Source: Gemmataceae bacterium
GTDB lineage: Bacteria; Planctomycetota; Planctomycetia; Gemmatales; Gemmataceae
Length of the DNA stretch: 6,894 bases
Direction: 5' to 3'
Assembly (NCBI GenBank): GCA_025056835.1
Contig: JANWVS010000113.1
Location: forward strand, 1 to 6,894
The position numbers and the translations under genes are program-made. Shown one piece after another: positions 6,429 through 6,894 of this stretch (position 1 is its first letter; each line of letters starts with the position of its first letter). The notes beneath the pieces are model-generated. The model was given only the letters and a program-made list of their open reading frames with translations. It had not been told where the DNA came from and searched no databases.

Positions 6429-6894
6429 TCAACCGCCAAACGCCTCAACGATCACTTCCCCGCCGTTGACCGTGAGCAACTCCCGGCGATTGTGGTGGAC
6501 ATAGTACAACCGCCGCTGTTCGATGCCGAAGGCCCGGAGGATCGTGGCATGCAGGTCGTTAGGATGAATCGGCCGTTCCACGGCGGTATAGCCGACCGGA
6601 TCAGTGGCGCCGATGACTTGGCCGCCGCGAATCCCTCCGCCGGCCAGCCACATCGAATAGCCGGAGGGTGAATGATCGCGGCCGGGACTGGGACTGCCGG
6701 GGTTCTCGGCGGTCGGGGTGCGGCCGAACTCACCGCCCCAAACGACGAGCGTCTGTTCCAGCAAACCGCGGCGCTTCAAGTCGGTCAACAAGCCAGCGAT
6801 GGGACGGTCAACTTTGCGGGCTTGCGGCTCGTGATTCCTCCGCAAATCACCGTGGGCGTCCCAGCCGCGATGGAAGATCTGCACAAAGCGTACG
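6429..6894 (-). CDS. DUF1501 protein, C-terminal part (start outside window)
   Basis: The frame is open through the right edge and about 154 C-terminal residues are visible; full family members have roughly 430-500. Recognisable family elements, counted from the edge, are [16 protein letters not shown] near the start, [20 protein letters not shown] in the middle, [20 protein letters not shown] with GATDPVGY, and the terminal [15 protein letters not shown] helix ending in [16 protein letters not shown]1501 belongs to the alkaline phosphatase/sulfatase-like fold and is heavily expanded in planctomycetes, usually exported by a Tat-type N-terminus and paired with an upstream DUF1549/DUF1553 cytochrome-like gene; that region is beyond the edge, so neither point can be checked here. 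Biochemical function of the family is not established. Its TGA is 54 bases before xseB, without an obvious terminator, so read-through into xseB is possible. Family call is confident. Confidence 0.92.
   Translation of the reverse strand, partial: VRFVQIFHRGWDAHGDLRRNHEPQARKVDRPIAGLLTDLKRRGLLEQTLVVWGGEFGRTPTAENPGSPSPGRDHSPSGYSMWLAGGGIRGGQVIGATDPVGYTAVERPIHPNDLHATILRAFGIEQRRLYYVHHNRRELLTVNGGEVIVEAFGG

Overview
The window is GC-rich, densely coding bacterial chromosome with no sign of phage, transposon, CRISPR or RNA genes. Its gene content points to a planctomycete, probably of the Pirellula or Gemmata type. The evidence is a DUF1501 protein at the right edge, a large secreted repeat protein whose N-terminus reads MKRKPLLELLEDRLTPS (a planctomycete surface-protein signature), and a secreted protein I cannot assign to a family. 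Organism assignment is inference from these signatures, not from a marker gene.

Layout: the left edge holds the 3' end of a plus-strand rhodanese-domain gene. Everything else lies on the minus strand. Reading in the direction of minus-strand transcription (right to left) there is: the C-terminal third of a DUF1501 protein cut by the window edge; a compact housekeeping group xseB (exonuclease VII small subunit), ispA (short-chain polyprenyl diphosphate synthase) and yqgF/ruvX (RNase H-fold nuclease); a 247-base gap with a possible promoter; a very large extracellular protein with four PPC-like beta-sandwich repeats; and a 404-residue secreted protein of unknown family. The 3' end of that last gene overlaps the rhodanese gene tail to tail by 11 bases.

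How the genes relate: xseB, ispA and yqgF are close enough to be one transcript. xseA and dxs, frequent partners of xseB and ispA in other bacteria, are absent from the window. The two secreted proteins may form a second unit, but nothing in the sequence shows that they work together.

The most notable observation is that the large repeat protein is interrupted early by a single in-frame TAA. A 43-codon segment with a good ribosome binding site and the planctomycete N-terminal signature runs in the same frame into the first repeat, and the homology begins directly after the stop codon. This is either a recent nonsense mutation, a sequencing error or a read-through site. I do not see a convincing new multi-gene system here.
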